Source: AP-15 sp963818695
GTDB taxonomy: Bacteria; Pseudomonadota; Alphaproteobacteria; ATCC43930; CGMCC-115725
NCBI GenBank assembly: GCA_963818695.1
Contig: CAWFTG010000001.1
Span: forward strand, 434,001 to 498,000
Length of the DNA stretch: 64,000 nucleotides
Direction of reading: 5' to 3'
Below the pieces are notes generated by a model, which saw only the letters and a program-made list of their open reading frames with translations, was not told where the DNA came from and did not search any database. Within the stretch, counting starts at the first letter, position 1; each line of letters opens with the position of its first letter. Position numbers and translations under genes: made by a program. Shown here piece after piece: positions 63,695-64,000 of this stretch.

Positions 63695-64000
63695 ATGGAA
63701 CGCGGATTTGCGGTCATCGGCCTCGGCTATGTCGGTCTGCCGGTCGCCCTCGCTCTGGCGAAAAAGTTCGAGCCGGTCGTCGGTTTTGACATTTCGCAGC
63801 AGCGGATCGCCGCTCTGCGCAACGCCAAGGATACGACTGGTGAGGTCACCGAGGCTGCGCTGCGCGAGACGAGGCTCCGGTTTACCGATGACCCGCGCAT
63901 GCTGAGCGAGGCCAGCTTTTTTATCGTCACGGTGCCGACGCCGATCGATGACGAGCGGCGCCCCGACCTTTCACCGCTCGAAGCTGCCTGTGCCCTGATC
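63695..64000 (+). CDS. Nucleotide-sugar 6-dehydrogenase, start only (runs off window)
   Basis: The 102 residues visible from ATG 63695 begin MERGFAVIGLGYVGLPVALA with GLGYVG as the NAD loop, followed by FEPVVGFDISQQRIAALRNA and FFIVTVPTPIDDERRPDLSP. The TVPTPID block is typical of the TviB/WbpA/VipA branch that oxidises UDP-N-acetylhexosamines to uronates. The catalytic Cys lies outside the window. Twelve bases after the epimerase stop, so an operon is likely. Confidence 0.85.
   Translation, partial: MERGFAVIGLGYVGLPVALALAKKFEPVVGFDISQQRIAALRNAKDTTGEVTEAALRETRLRFTDDPRMLSEASFFIVTVPTPIDDERRPDLSPLEAACALI

Overview
The window is GC-rich DNA from a Gram-negative bacterium. Gene content (Wza/Wzt-type export genes, a lipobox protein, an outer-membrane barrel, IS630/IS66/IS256/IS110/IS1380 remnants, an XrtA-type sugar cluster) fits an alphaproteobacterium, perhaps Rhodospirillales; that placement is inference. 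No replication, ribosomal or housekeeping operon is present, so this is accessory surface-polysaccharide territory with heavy insertion-sequence traffic.

Region 1 (about 0.2-40.5 kb) is a large exopolysaccharide/O-antigen cluster. It holds GT2 and GT4 glycosyltransferases, GT-C membrane glycosyltransferases, sugar methyltransferases, a Wzt-like ABC ATPase (8043-9341), a Wza-like export lipoprotein (34134-34694), an outer-membrane barrel, a PIG-L deacetylase, a GH16-like secreted glycanase and a broken secreted repeat protein. A minus-strand operon (31651 down to 23832) is the metabolic core. Its order is RfbF-type glucose-1-phosphate cytidylyltransferase, SDR epimerase, two Zn/SAM C-methyltransferase-like proteins, a phytanoyl-CoA-dioxygenase-like Fe/2OG enzyme, a GT2 and a radical SAM protein. 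It looks like a CDP-sugar tailoring pathway. The partner ABC permease (40152) is truncated, and many neighbours carry single-base frameshifts.

Region 2 (41.5-47.7 kb) is a metabolic patch: a Zn-dependent formaldehyde/alcohol dehydrogenase-like enzyme, a small membrane protein, an agmatinase-family ureohydrolase, an alpha/beta hydrolase, a broken NmrA-like protein, a muconolactone-isomerase-like small protein and a hydrolase cut by an IS.

Region 3 (47695-55372) is a nested transposon. An IS66 element has an IS256-family element in tnpB and an IS110/IS1111-type element in tnpC; the IS256 element carries a second copy of the same IS110 element. Scattered through these transposases are 22-24 bp palindromic REP-like insertions. 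The two IS110 copies give a filled site and an empty site for one of them (50370-50392). Both IS110 copies sit at the same internal point of such a palindrome, with a CT core on both sides and subterminal inverted repeats. This points to a guide-RNA-programmed IS110 element that targets a short palindromic element which is itself mobile. I consider this the most interesting structure in the window.

Region 4 (55.4-64 kb) has a degenerate tRNA-Thr-like sequence, an intact tRNA-Leu(CAA), and a second polysaccharide cluster: YdcF-like protein, BioF2-like GNAT proteins, GT4 enzymes resembling exosortase-A-associated families, UDP-glucuronate 4-epimerase and the start of a nucleotide-sugar dehydrogenase.

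Frameshifts are frequent in regions 1 and 4. Some may be assembly or base-calling errors rather than true decay; where the restored frame is visible I give the position.
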